Source: Neobacillus pocheonensis (GTDB lineage: Bacteria; Bacillota; Bacilli; Bacillales; Cytobacillaceae). From it: 64,000 nt of DNA. The position numbers and the translations under genes are program-made. Each line of letters opens with the position of its first letter. The first letter of the stretch is position 1. This document shows positions 17,286 to 25,999 of this stretch, one piece after another. Under the pieces are notes generated by a model. It worked only from the letters and a program-made list of their open reading frames with translations, made no database searches and had not been told where the DNA came from. The stretch is from positions 620,001-684,000 of the forward strand of contig JAMQCR010000002.1 in NCBI GenBank assembly GCA_023702235.1, read 5' to 3'.

Positions 17286-17621
17286 TCATTTATGAATTAC
17301 AACACTAGTCCCGATCGGAACCAATAAAGACAGTTCTAGAACGTCATGATTCTACATTCGAATACAGACGTGAGATACGCTTTTTCCAATCGAGGAAGGA
17401 TTATTTGTACCGTGAATTCCGTAGTGAGGTCTTGATAGTCCCATCCACATGACTCCAAATGGACCTCCAGGATTAGGCTGTTTATTAATAATGGTATAAG
17501 TACCAAAAGGTGTTTGGGTTAGGATTTTTCCTGTAGCTATTGGATATGTTTTTATCAAGCTGTTATCTTCGTAAAGCGTTAACTGATGTTTAGTTGTTGA
17601 AACTCCAATCCATTTCGCCAT
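17286..17621 (-). pseudogene. L,D-transpeptidase (YkuD) with stop and motif mutation
   Basis: MAKWIGVSTTKHQLTLYED and TPFGTYTIINKQPNPGGPFG are typical of short YkuD-domain L,D-transpeptidases, which cross-link or modify peptidoglycan. The catalytic motif SHGCIRM reads SHVCIRM, and the codon after RM is TAG (17352-17354). Beyond it the frame continues with NHDVLELSLLVPIGTSVVI, the expected C-terminus. I chose the ATG at 17621 (GGTGAG upstream). It is probably inactive. Confidence 0.75.
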
Positions 17622-17697
17622 AGTATCACTCACCGTTTTTGTCATTATTGTATGAGTGTTTTAAATAATTGGAATTATCAAAGGCGGTTTTCCTTTT

Positions 17698-17728
17698 TGC
17701 GCTAACGAAGCAGTTTACTTGAACAAGA
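17698..17728 (+). repeat. Recurrent CTAACGAAGCAGTTTA repeat
   Basis: The 16-bp core at 17702-17717 is identical to 12586-12601 and again follows a T-rich tract. Both copies sit in front of spore-type genes. Confidence 0.4.
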
Positions 17729-17881
17729 AATATTTATTACGCCAGTAGGAAAATAATATGCAGGAATACGTATCGTACTAGGGGAGTTCTTAATGATGAT
17801 GATGGGAAACCATAAGCGAACAAAAAGCAATTCGTTGGCATACTCTGTATAAACCCATCAAAAAGTAAAGGATGTTTTTTT

Positions 17882-18103
17882 ATGCCGGCATTTACAGGTC
17901 CTGTTACAATAATAAGTGTAGGTGTATCAGCTATCATCGAGTTTGGAGATACAGTTTTTATTTCTCCTAAATTTGCTACCAAGTCCAACGAAGGTTCAGG
18001 GTCTTCAAATGCAGGGACTCAAATCATAGTTAATAGTGGAATTAGTTCAACTGCTGCTGCACAATCAGCTTTAAATGACCAACCAATAGTTCGGGATAAC
18101 TAA
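17882..18103 (+). CDS. GerPF-like spore germination protein
   Basis: 73 residues. MPAFTGPVTIISVGV and VEFGD-type FGDTVFISPK, then GSGSSNAG and a C-terminal NDQPIVRDN, resemble GerPF/GerPA proteins, which let germinants pass through the spore coat. AAAGGATG lies 7 nt before the ATG. Unlike the six-gene gerP operon of Bacillus, this copy stands alone, as many paralogues do. Confidence 0.75.
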   Translation: MPAFTGPVTIISVGVSAIIEFGDTVFISPKFATKSNEGSGSSNAGTQIIVNSGISSTAAAQSALNDQPIVRDN

Positions 18104-18409
18104 TTGGTCTCGCTTTAATTACTGGGTGATGAGTTGTTGTAAATGCTATATTAGGACAAAGAGATTTACAAAATAAGGGCATGTTTAGAAACCATTCAAC
18201 TACGCTTCTTGCGGTAGCGTGCATAATACTCGGTCATGTCGAATATCACCTTAAAATTCTGCATGAACTTTATAAAGTCTAAAAAGTAGCTAACCAGTTT
18301 AATATCTTATTCAGCTCTAACAGGTTAGTTTAACAAGGAGATGAAAAATTCAACTCATCTCTATGTCACAATTGACCTAAATAGTATTAATTTTAAAAGC
18401 GTTTCTCAT

Positions 18410-18451
18410 AAAAAAATCCTGTTCCCAAAGCATCAATTTTTTGGAACAGGA
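18410..18451 (-). terminator. Intrinsic terminator of the truncated CBO0543 gene
   Basis: On the minus strand TCCTGTTCC (18443-18451 complement) pairs with GGAACAGGA and runs into a T tract (complement of 18410-18416). It overlaps the end of the gene at 18433. Confidence 0.65.
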
Positions 18452-18768
18452 CTATTATTTGCTTTTCTGACTATTGAGATGAAAGTTCGAGAAATAAGAA
18501 AAGTTATACTCAATGTACAGAAGCTAGTTAAGGAATTCCAACCTTTTTTAAATTTAATTAAAGCTGTTTTCTTTTCTAAGAAATGTTCTGTTACAGTCAT
18601 AGGAATACTGAAATATAATGTTTTAACAAATATACCTAATATATTGGATTTCATAGTAACTTGGTTATAGTAAACACAGGTTATGGGATAAAGTAAATAA
18701 TCAAAAATAAAGCTAAAATCAAAGGATTTAAATACTTTTATTGGATATTTGATGTATCCCCTTTTCAC
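18433..18768 (-). pseudogene. CBO0543-family membrane protein, N-terminally truncated
   Basis: 111 residues of a hydrophobic protein. LLYPITCVYYNQ and SIPMTVTEHFLEKKTALIK match the C-terminal two thirds of CBO0543 proteins (about 165 residues). No start with a ribosome site is visible beyond the GTG at 18768, so the first about 50 residues appear lost. A terminator follows directly. The opposite-strand reading 18341-18670 is its shadow. The intact relative is at 11857-12369. Confidence 0.5.
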
Positions 18769-19171
18769 AATTAAATTATCTAAAAAGGATTTTTAGAGAT
18801 GTACAGTGTTGAATTGTTTAAGTGCTGCTCAAAAAGTTTCTGAAGTCACTTTCAATGGACAAAGTTGGCAAGAACATCCTGAGATTTTAGTGATATTATC
18901 CTCATGGTTGAAAAGTATTAAAAGCCCTTTTAGTAAATTTGGACATTAATACTGACAATCGGAGGTGTTGGTTCTGTATAACGCTATCGAAACAGACTTT
19001 TATTTGCTACTTTGATAAAGCTCTATTGTGTTAAAATTCAGAAAATTAAATTGACAGATGGGATAGCATCACATAGAATAATGATGATAGAAATTTAATA
19101 TAGTAAGATGGGAGCTGATAAAGAATGAGGCATCGAAAAAAATAGTTCAATATTCAAAAATGGTTATAAAA
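18769..19171. other. Gap without a recognisable gene
   Basis: Only short frames are present. No hutP gene is found here, although HutP precedes hutH in B. subtilis. Confidence 0.4.
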
Positions 19172-19221
19172 GAGGCTGGACTCCAATTCTAATTAGAATC
19201 GGAATCCAGCCTCTTTCTTTA
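19172..19221 (+). terminator. Terminator/attenuator in the hutH leader
   Basis: GAGGCTGGA(C)TCC and GGAATCCAGCCTC form a long GC-rich stem followed by TTTCTTTATTTTA, ending 31 bp before the hutH start. In B. subtilis a terminator upstream of hutH is antiterminated by HutP with histidine. Similar control here is inference, since no HutP gene is in view. Confidence 0.7.
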
Positions 19222-19251
19222 TTTTACTAAAGTATTAGAGGAGTGAGAAAA

Positions 19252-20784
19252 TTGATAACATTAACAGGTCAAAGTTTAACATTAAAACAAATGAAGGAAG
19301 TTTTATACGATAATCAGAAGGTAAGCGCTTCGGAAACTAGTTTGGAAGCTGCCAGAAGGAGCAGGGAAGCCGTAGAAAAAATTGTTTCAGAATCAAAAGT
19401 CGTCTATGGAATTACAACAGGTTTTGGAAAATTTAGTGATGTCCTTATTAATAAAGATCATGTTCAAGATTTGCAGCTTAATTTAATTCGTTCACATGCA
19501 TGTGGAGTGGGTGAACCATTTCCTGAAGTTGTCGCAAAAGCAATGGTTCTCCTTCGCGCTAACGCACTTTTAAAGGGCTTTTCCGGAATTAGGCCGCTTG
19601 TTATCGAAAGGTTATTGGACCTAGTAAATAAAGATATTTTTCCTGTAATTCCGCAGCAAGGATCTCTTGGAGCAAGTGGAGACTTAGCGCCGCTTTCCCA
19701 TTTGGCATTGGTGTTAATCGGAGAAGGAGAAGTATTCTATAAAGGAAATCGAGTGAGCTCTCTTGAAGCATTTCAAAAAGTAGGAATCTTCCCAGTAACA
19801 CTTCAAGCAAAAGAAGGGCTTGCCCTCATCAATGGAACTCAAGCAATGACAGCAATGGGAGTGGTGGGCTATCTGGAGGCAGAACAACTTGCTTACCAAA
19901 GTGAGTTAATTTCCTCAATGACCATTGAAGGGCTAAATGGAATTATTGATGCCTTTGCTGAAGAAGTTCATAATGCACGAGGGTACAAACAGCAAATAGA
20001 TACAGCTTCACGAATCCGCGGTTACTTAAGCGATAGTCTATTAACGACGATGCAGGGAGAATTGAGAGTACAGGATGCTTATTCCCTCCGGTGCATCCCG
20101 CAAGTTCATGGTGCCACATGGCAAGCACTTGATTATGTAAAAGAAAAATTAGAAATTGAGATGAATGCCGCAACGGATAATCCATTAATTTTTGACGATG
20201 GGGAAAAAGTAATCTCTGGCGGCAACTTCCATGGCCAGCCAATCGCTTTTGCCATGGATTTTATGAAAATTGCAGTTGCGGAAATGGCCAATATATCTGA
20301 AAGAAGGATTGAACGGTTAATCAATCCACAGTTAAATGATTTACCGCCATTTTTAAGCCCTGAACAAGGCTTGCAATCAGGGGCTATGATCATGCAATAT
20401 GTGGCTGCATCTCTTGTATCAGAAAACAAAACCTTGGCACACCCGGCAAGTGTAGACTCAATTCCATCCTCGGCGAACCAAGAAGATCATGTGAGTATGG
20501 GAACGATCGCTTCAAGACATGCACATCAAATTATTCAAAATACAAGAAGAGTTCTGGCCATTGAGATGATCTGTGCAATGCAGGCGGTTGAATACCGTGG
20601 AGTGAAAAAAATGGCAAGCCAAACAAAGCGTTTTTATGATATGGGAAGGTTAATTGTTCCTTCCATTAAAAAGGACCGTATTTTCTCCAAAGATATTGAA
20701 AACGCTGCTGAATATTTGAAAACAATGGATTTGATAAAATTACTTCCGCAATTAGACGATGTAAAAACTACTAACCAATTGTAA
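19252..20784 (+). CDS. hutH: Histidine ammonia-lyase (histidase)
   Basis: 510 residues. GSLGASGDLAPLSH contains the Ala-Ser-Gly triad that forms the MIO cofactor, and AMDFMKIAVAEMANISERR plus EDHVSMGTIASRHA are family signatures. It deaminates histidine to urocanate, the first step of the hut pathway. GAGGAG lies 8 nt before the TTG at 19252, and MITLTGQSL aligns with the B. subtilis N-terminus; the GTG at 19243 overlaps the ribosome site. The rest of the hut operon (U, I, G, M) does not follow, but a HutD-family gene lies at 21921. Confidence 0.95.
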   Translation: MITLTGQSLTLKQMKEVLYDNQKVSASETSLEAARRSREAVEKIVSESKVVYGITTGFGKFSDVLINKDHVQDLQLNLIRSHACGVGEPFPEVVAKAMVLLRANALLKGFSGIRPLVIERLLDLVNKDIFPVIPQQGSLGASGDLAPLSHLALVLIGEGEVFYKGNRVSSLEAFQKVGIFPVTLQAKEGLALINGTQAMTAMGVVGYLEAEQLAYQSELISSMTIEGLNGIIDAFAEEVHNARGYKQQIDTASRIRGYLSDSLLTTMQGELRVQDAYSLRCIPQVHGATWQALDYVKEKLEIEMNAATDNPLIFDDGEKVISGGNFHGQPIAFAMDFMKIAVAEMANISERRIERLINPQLNDLPPFLSPEQGLQSGAMIMQYVAASLVSENKTLAHPASVDSIPSSANQEDHVSMGTIASRHAHQIIQNTRRVLAIEMICAMQAVEYRGVKKMASQTKRFYDMGRLIVPSIKKDRIFSKDIENAAEYLKTMDLIKLLPQLDDVKTTNQL

Positions 20785-20854
20785 TAGAAAATTTATAGGC
20801 TATTTGTAGTGTAAATAATTTATAAATTGAGGTTCCAATTTTAATGTAAATATA

Positions 20855-20896
20855 GCGATCAATCCCTACCGCAAGTAGGAAATAGGGTGAGGATCG
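20855..20896 (+). ncRNA. Candidate nested hairpin 3' of hutH
   Basis: CGATC...CCCTA and TAGGG...GGATCG form an outer stem. CCTAC-CGCAA-GTAGG forms an alternative compact hairpin within the same span. It is followed by a terminator at 20907. The arrangement of mutually exclusive stems before a terminator could be a small regulatory RNA or a 3' element of the hutH mRNA. No known class is recognised. Confidence 0.25.
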
Positions 20897-20906
20897 GAGG
20901 TACAAA

Positions 20907-20934
20907 AGGAAGAAGAGAAGATCTTCCTCTTTAT
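20907..20934 (+). terminator. Intrinsic terminator
   Basis: AGGAAGA pairs with TCTTCCT and is followed by CTTTATTG; it is the likely end of the hutH transcript. Confidence 0.5.
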
Positions 20935-21066
20935 TGTGAATTTGATAGTGTTAGAATAGGATTGATTTTTAAATATTTTAAAATAGCTAATCTTATCTAT
21001 TTACTTAAAGTTTTATATTTAGCTAAGAAGAAAATAAAAATTTGATAATGGTAGGTAGTGGCGATA

Positions 21067-21240
21067 ATGTTCTTAAAATATGCACTCGATTTAAGAAAGA
21101 GTATAGAAAAATATCGCCGGGATCTGTACGAATTGGCAAAGAGTAAAGGTATTTATGATCCAGAGGTAAAAAAAATCGTTAAAGAATTAGATGGAAAAAT
21201 CATGGAATTGAAAGAAGTTTTGTCTGAAATTCCTCGCTGA
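21067..21240 (+). CDS. Spo0E-family-like aspartyl-phosphate phosphatase
   Basis: 57 residues (60 if the GTG at 21058 is used), mostly one helical hairpin: IEKYRRDLYELAKSKG then DPEVKKIVKELDGKIMEL. The E-L-D after a short loop matches the S-Q-E-L-D signature of Spo0E-like phosphatases, which dephosphorylate Spo0A~P, but S-Q is replaced by V-K. The fit is partial. Its TGA overlaps the next ATG (TGATG), so two small proteins are translationally coupled. Confidence 0.5.
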   Translation: MFLKYALDLRKSIEKYRRDLYELAKSKGIYDPEVKKIVKELDGKIMELKEVLSEIPR

Positions 21241-21389
21241 TGATTGGTTTTGGTATCCTCGGAACGCTCTTGACGGTGACGTTGTTCGTATTGATCGAGC
21301 ATTCGAAGAGCCCTATTGTTGCTTTCTTGCTTATGATGATGGGTCTCACTATAGTTTCCGGTTACACTAGTTTCAAAGCTTTGTGGTAA
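21240..21389 (+). CDS. 49-residue two-helix membrane peptide
   Basis: The ATG at 21240 overlaps the stop of the Spo0E-like gene. The product has two hydrophobic helices (IGFGILGTLLTVTLFVLI and VAFLLMMMGLTIVSG) joined by a short EHSKSP turn. The coupling and the clean hydrophobic pattern support coding. Function unknown. Confidence 0.5.
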   Translation: MIGFGILGTLLTVTLFVLIEHSKSPIVAFLLMMMGLTIVSGYTSFKALW

Positions 21390-21437
21390 ATATATGTAAA
21401 AAAGAAAAGTTATCTTTTAATTTGGAGGAATTTTTTG

Positions 21438-21584
21438 ATGTGGGTAATCACTGTGTATGCAAATGAAAACACGACAATGTTTGAATTTGACACAGAAGAA
21501 GAAGCAAGAGAAGCTTTTATGAAAATTCCAGGTTGTACGATTCTTACCGAGGTTGTTTATTTTAATGATCCTTGCTTCGCTTAA
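21438..21584 (+). CDS. 48-residue conserved small protein
   Basis: TTTGGAGGAA lies 7 nt before the ATG. The sequence MWVITVYANENTTMFEFD ... EEEAREAFMKIPG ... YFNDPCFA has the beta-alpha-beta pattern of small Bacillus proteins of unknown function. It follows the coupled pair at 21067-21389 by 48 bp and may share its transcript. Confidence 0.6.
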   Translation: MWVITVYANENTTMFEFDTEEEAREAFMKIPGCTILTEVVYFNDPCFA

Positions 21585-21671
21585 AATCTTTACATGATAA
21601 ATAAGATTAAGGGTGTAGCCTCAAAATTATTTATACTTTGAAATTAGCCCAGGCCCTTTTATTTCATATTG

Positions 21672-21800
21672 GGTTCCGGCACAGAGCCTTCAAGTTACCG
21701 AGCAGTACCCTCCTCATGAGACAACGATTGAAATTAGAAATGTGGTTATTGGGGGCAGTCAATCCATGATGGCAGGACTATGCTTAGAAAAGAAAACAGA
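21672..21800 (+). pseudogene. Decayed coding fragment, possibly DAHP-synthase-like
   Basis: One frame reads QVTEQYPPHETTIEIRNVV and then IGGSQSMMAGLCLEKK. The last part resembles the IGG...MAGPCSVE motif of type I DAHP synthases, but Pro and Ser are lost and neither end of a gene remains. The family call is weak. Confidence 0.25.
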
Positions 21801-21829
21801 TACTAAGAAGCTTGATTTGGAATCGTCAA

Positions 21830-21866
21830 CACCTCTTTTGTCAGATAAAACTCTCCAAAAGAGGTG
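21830..21866. terminator. 11-bp perfect hairpin
   Basis: CACCTCTTTTG (21830-21840) and CAAAAGAGGTG (21856-21866) pair exactly around a 15-nt loop, just upstream of the HutD-like gene. There is no long T run after it on the plus strand. Confidence 0.45.
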
Positions 21867-21920
21867 CCAGTTACCTTCGAAACTACCTTAATTAAATTGA
21901 TAGATATGTGGAGTGGAAAT

Positions 21921-22523
21921 ATGAATTATTCAATAAAATTGGTAAAAAAAAATAAACAAGCTACAAATTTATGGTCCGGTGGAAAAACAACGCAACTGGC
22001 CATTTATCCTGAAGATGCGGATTATAGTAAACGGAATTTCCAATGGCGCATTAGTACTGCTGATGTTGAAGTAGAAGAATCCCTATTTACGCATCTACCA
22101 GGCATTCAAAGAGTAATAATGATAATTGATGGTGAAATGTATCTTGAACATGAAGGAAAACATTCGGTGGTTTTGAAGCCTTTTGAACAAGATCGCTTTG
22201 AGGGTGGATGGACAACACGAAGCAAAGGGATCGTTAAGGATTTTAATTTAATGTTATCATACGGGTGCGATGGGGGGCTTACCTGTATTCAGATTAAAAA
22301 GGATATTCAAGATTTAGTGTTGGATGCGACAGGAACGGCCGAAGTTTTTTATTGTGTTGATGGAATGGTAAGAGTTGAAATAGGTGAAGAAGAGCCTTTA
22401 TTTTTCGAAAAAGGTGATACATTGATTATTATGAGGGAGCATTTATCTGAAGAAATGAGTATTAAGTTTTGTAATAAAATTAAAAAAGAGGTTTCTATTA
22501 TTAGAGCAAGCATTATTGATTAA
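21921..22523 (+). CDS. hutD: HutD/Ves-family cupin
   Basis: 200 residues of two linked beta domains. LWSGGKTTQLAIYPEDADY and FQWRISTADVE near the N-terminus, then LPGIQRVIMIIDGEM, are HutD-family signatures. HutD is found with histidine-utilisation genes in many bacteria and may bind formylglutamate or related ligands. The start ATG at 21921 has GGAG 8 nt upstream; the longer frame from 21864 begins inside a hairpin. It lies 1.1 kb from hutH, which supports the assignment. Confidence 0.78.
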   Translation: MNYSIKLVKKNKQATNLWSGGKTTQLAIYPEDADYSKRNFQWRISTADVEVEESLFTHLPGIQRVIMIIDGEMYLEHEGKHSVVLKPFEQDRFEGGWTTRSKGIVKDFNLMLSYGCDGGLTCIQIKKDIQDLVLDATGTAEVFYCVDGMVRVEIGEEEPLFFEKGDTLIIMREHLSEEMSIKFCNKIKKEVSIIRASIID

Positions 22524-23288
22524 TACCAGGAGGCTAATTCTTAGGACGGTACATCTCTGTAAAATGTGTGTTTATGTTAGCACCAACCTATCATTTGTCT
22601 TAAATTTTAAATTAGAGGTATCGCCAACATTTTGCGGTTATCTTAACTCGTATATAGAAAACCTTTGTTTATCAATAGTTTATTCATTGAAGTCATGTAA
22701 ACAACGTATTCTTCTAGAAAACGAGCTTGCAGCATCAAATTCAACAACCGTTTGTTGCCTTGAAGGCAAACTAAAACACCTTAAGTCGTTCTAAGAAGTA
22801 GAAAATGCCTTTGTTCTTCTTGGAACGATGTAAGTAACGGAACGGTTTATCTAGGCAAAGTTATTCGCTGTCTTCTCAGTGTCAAGACATCACTACATTG
22901 AATACATTGGTTACTTAGTTAAGATATCAAGTATTCAAAGTAGTTTTTTACTCAATTTGTCTTCTTTGAATACTTTAAATACTCCCGATTTTCATAGTCA
23001 ATATAATCGGAAATTTTTGTTCGTTAAGGGATTGCGCCAATGGTACTACCCCCTGTATATGTTTAATAAATTTTTTGCATCATATATGCAAAATTTTTAA
23101 ACACCGCAAATATTTTTTGCATATTGGAGCTAAAAACTTACGATTATACAAACCGTTATCTGAAGATTCTTATTAATTATTATTTGGTACAAAAATTGCA
23201 CATCAACTGAGGGCGCTTATGGAGTTATTTAGGTTAATAAAATTAACTGCTTAAAATATTGATATTCCTAAACATGTTGAAGAAAATT
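22524..23288. other. Gap: non-coding, one hairpin
   Basis: The open frames here (22516-22794, 22879-23100) lack ribosome sites and known domains. An imperfect inverted repeat, TCGTTCTAAGAAG (22785-22797) with CTTCTTGGAACGA (22817-22829), is the only clear structure. Confidence 0.4.
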
Positions 23289-23304
23289 TTGTAAGTGCTT
23301 TCAC
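23289..23304 (+). promoter_or_regulatory. Candidate CcpA cre site
   Basis: TTGTAAGTGCTTTCAC matches the cre consensus WTGNAANCGNWWNCAW at all but two positions. It lies 40 bp before the permease start, where CcpA would repress in good carbon supply. Confidence 0.45.
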
Positions 23305-23343
23305 AAAAAGGAAACAAACTAACAAAGGGAGGATGAAGGGAGC

Positions 23344-24834
23344 ATGAATTTAGTTCAACAAGAATTGGACGTTGCAGAGCAATCGGTTCAAGAAGAAAAA
23401 AAGTTAAAACGAGCTTTGAAATCTCGGCATTTAACGATGATTTCGATTGGAGGGGCAATCGGAACAGGATTGTTCCTCGGAAGCGGTGCGGCTATTTCCC
23501 AAGCTGGACCGGGAGGGGCACTGTTTGCTTATCTATTTATCGGGGCAATGGTGTACTTTGTCATGACAAGCTTAGGGGAACTATCTGCCTTTATGCCGAC
23601 AAGCGGTGCATTCAGCACATACGGGACCAAATTTATTGACCCGGCATTTGGTTTTGCACTGGGATGGACATATTGGTTCAGTTGGGCTATGACAATTGCC
23701 GTAGAGTTAACGGCTTCAACGATGGTGATGAAATTCTGGTTCCCGCATAGTCCATCATTCATATGGAGTTTTTCATTTTTAGCATTAATTTTTCTATTAA
23801 ACTATTTATCCGTTAAGGGGTATGGTGAAGGGGAATATTGGTTTTCCCTTATTAAAGTGGCTGCGATTGTTATCTTTATTGTCATAGGGCTGCTAATGAT
23901 TTTTGGTATTATGGGAGGGGAAGCCATCGGATTTAAAAACTTTACCGTGGGAAAGGCGCCTTTTAGCGGTGGCATACTTGGCACATTTGCGATTTTCCTT
24001 GCTGCAGGTTTTTCTTTCCAAGGGACAGAAATTGTGGGGGTTGCTGCTGGCGAAAGTGAAAATCCGGCTAAAACGATACCAAAGGCAGTTAAAAGTATTT
24101 TCTGGAGAATCCTCATCTTTTACGTATTGGCGATCTTTGTTGTCGGGCTCATTATCCCTTATACAAACCCAAATTTGCAAAGCAGTGATATCATGGTTAG
24201 TCCATTCACGCTTGTATTTAAAAAGGCTGGGCTTGCCTTTGCAGCGGCACTTATGAACGCTGTTATTTTAACAGCCATTTTATCGGCAGGTAATTCAAGC
24301 CTATATGCTTCAACGCGGATGTTATACGCGATGGCTAAAGAAGGACAAGCGCCGCGGATTTTTGCAAAACTTAATAAGCGTGGTGTTCCTTTTGCAGCCA
24401 TTATTTTAACGACGATTATTGGCATGCTTGCCTTCTTCTCTTCTATCTTCGGTGATGGCGTTGTGTATGTATGGTTAATGAATGCAGTCGGCATTACAGG
24501 CTTTATTTTCTGGCTTGGAATTTCTGCGAGCCACTATCGGTTCCGCAAAGCATATGTGGCTCAAGGTTATTCGCTTGATAAGCTGCCTTATCGGGCAAAA
24601 TGGTATCCATTTGGACCAATCTTTGCGCTTGCTGTTGGTTTACTCGTCACTTTAGGTCAAGACTACCAGGCGTTCCTTGCAAACAAAATTGATTGGGGTA
24701 GCGTAATTGCCGCCTATCTTGGCATTCCTCTATTCCTTTGCTTATGGTTTGGCTTTAAGTTCATTAAGAAAACAAAGGTAGTGAAACTGGAAGAATGTGA
24801 ATTTGATTTTGACTTTGCGAACAAACATGATTGA
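23344..24834 (+). CDS. lysP: LysP-like amino acid permease
   Basis: 496 residues with 12 predicted membrane helices of the APC family. The N-terminus after KRALKSRHLTMISIGGAIG and segments such as TYWFSWAMTIAVELTA and KIDWGSVIAAYLGIPLFL closely parallel E. coli LysP, the lysine-specific permease. GGGAGG and GGGAGC lie before the ATG. It is a single transcription unit with a terminator at 24851 and a candidate cre site upstream. Lysine as substrate is inferred from similarity that I recall, not from a search. Confidence 0.82.
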   Translation: MNLVQQELDVAEQSVQEEKKLKRALKSRHLTMISIGGAIGTGLFLGSGAAISQAGPGGALFAYLFIGAMVYFVMTSLGELSAFMPTSGAFSTYGTKFIDPAFGFALGWTYWFSWAMTIAVELTASTMVMKFWFPHSPSFIWSFSFLALIFLLNYLSVKGYGEGEYWFSLIKVAAIVIFIVIGLLMIFGIMGGEAIGFKNFTVGKAPFSGGILGTFAIFLAAGFSFQGTEIVGVAAGESENPAKTIPKAVKSIFWRILIFYVLAIFVVGLIIPYTNPNLQSSDIMVSPFTLVFKKAGLAFAAALMNAVILTAILSAGNSSLYASTRMLYAMAKEGQAPRIFAKLNKRGVPFAAIILTTIIGMLAFFSSIFGDGVVYVWLMNAVGITGFIFWLGISASHYRFRKAYVAQGYSLDKLPYRAKWYPFGPIFALAVGLLVTLGQDYQAFLANKIDWGSVIAAYLGIPLFLCLWFGFKFIKKTKVVKLEECEFDFDFANKHD

Positions 24835-24850
24835 TCATTTTTTTAGGAAT

Positions 24851-24885
24851 GGGAGTCCCAATTACAAAGTTTTGGGACTCCTTTT
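24851..24885 (+). terminator. Intrinsic terminator of the permease gene
   Basis: GGGAGTCCCAA pairs with TTGGGACTCC, followed by TTTT. Confidence 0.75.
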
Positions 24886-24962
24886 ACATATATATATATG
24901 TGCAAAATCAACTGAAGGATAGCTAGAATAAGCTGTTAATGGGCATCAGCCCTTCCGATTTA

Positions 24963-25514
24963 CTATCTTTCTAAATAGCGATAAATCGTCGTGCGAGACA
25001 CACCCCACTTTTCTGCAACATCTTTAATTGGTGTACCACTTTCAATTAAAGCCTTCATCATTTCAATATCTTTTGGTCCATACTTCTCAGGACGACCACC
25101 AAGACGACCACGCGCTCTTGCAGCTGCTCGTCCTGCAGCCGAGCGTTCCTCAATCAGATTCCGTTCAAATTCTGCAAAGGCTGCAAATAAGTGAAACATC
25201 AATTGCCCCGTTGCATTGCTTTTGTCCATGGTCAAGTTTTCTTGTAAACTGTGAAAGCCTATTCCTCGTTCGTTCAAAGTATTTACAATTTGTATTAAGT
25301 CCTGCATGTTACGCCCAAGACGATCTAATCGCCAAACGACAATTGTATCTCCTTCACGTGCATACTGAAGTGCTTCCTCTAAACCTGGACGATTCTTTTT
25401 CTCTCCACTCATTTTATCGTGAAAGATTTTCGTACAGCCATGTTTCGTTAACACGTCCATTTGTAAATCTAAATTTTGTAATCCCGTTGACACCCGTGCA
25501 TATCCAATTAACAC
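24963..25514 (-). CDS. Serine recombinase (Tn3-type resolvase/invertase)
   Basis: 183 residues. IGYARVSTGLQNLDLQ holds the catalytic serine, WRLDRLGRNMQDL the arginines, and TGQLMFHLFAAFAEFERNLI the long E helix. The C-terminal DVAEKWGVSRTTIYRYL is the DNA-binding helix-turn-helix. I favour the GTG at 25514 (MLIGYARVST). It is complete and may be active; no intact tnpA or terminal repeat is next to it. It could act on the Tn3-type remnants elsewhere in the window. Confidence 0.9.
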   Translation of the reverse strand: MLIGYARVSTGLQNLDLQMDVLTKHGCTKIFHDKMSGEKKNRPGLEEALQYAREGDTIVVWRLDRLGRNMQDLIQIVNTLNERGIGFHSLQENLTMDKSNATGQLMFHLFAAFAEFERNLIEERSAAGRAAARARGRLGGRPEKYGPKDIEMMKALIESGTPIKDVAEKWGVSRTTIYRYLER

Positions 25515-25960
25515 CAAAATCACTCATTTCTCATTTTTCCTTTGATTTCATTGTAACATAAGATAAAAATAAAAAGGTTATTGAACATAGAATAATGAAC
25601 AGGGTTTTATTATATAAAAGACAAGAAAAACTCAACCATTTCAAACTAGAATCATCGTGTTCAGAAAAGGACGAGTTTTGGAACACATAATTGTGTTTGT
25701 GAAATTATCAGCAGGTTATATTTATCAGTATAAATGTCCGTTTATGGAATCTTATTTATGAACTAAAAAACAGATAGCTAAAGAGAGCTTTGTTCAGCAA
25801 TCGGCCATTTAATGGAGTAAGGCTCTCAACCAAAACTGGATATTTATGTTAGAATTGAGGTGAGGTTGTGAAGAAATGTACTGAAACTAAAGGGAGTTTA
25901 GATGAACAAGAAATACGACTTAATATTTACTGTATTTTACAAAAGTGTATTTAAGAAAAC
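25515..25960. other. Gap with one interspersed repeat copy
   Basis: No gene is recognised. TTGTGAAGAAATGTACT at 25866-25882 is a copy of the repeat described at 14493. Confidence 0.4.
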
Positions 25961-25963
25961 GAA

Positions 25964-25996
25964 AAACACCGACCTGCTATAGTCGGTGTTTTGTTT
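25964..25996. terminator. Bidirectional terminator
   Basis: AAACACCGAC pairs with GTCGGTGTTT around an 8-nt loop, with A and T runs on both sides. Confidence 0.7.
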
Positions 25997-25999
25997 ATA

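Noticed and set aside
18341..18670. 109-codon plus-strand frame
   Set aside because: It mirrors the CBO0543-type minus-strand frame, which has family motifs and a terminator; this one has neither.
23030..23060. Possible T-box-like GGTACTACC before the permease
   Set aside because: No specifier stem, and neither strand has the conserved T-box sequence AGGGTGG-ACCGCG.
22516..23100. Two open frames after HutD
   Set aside because: No ribosome sites, no domains, and odd Cys/Ser-rich composition typical of non-coding AT-rich DNA.
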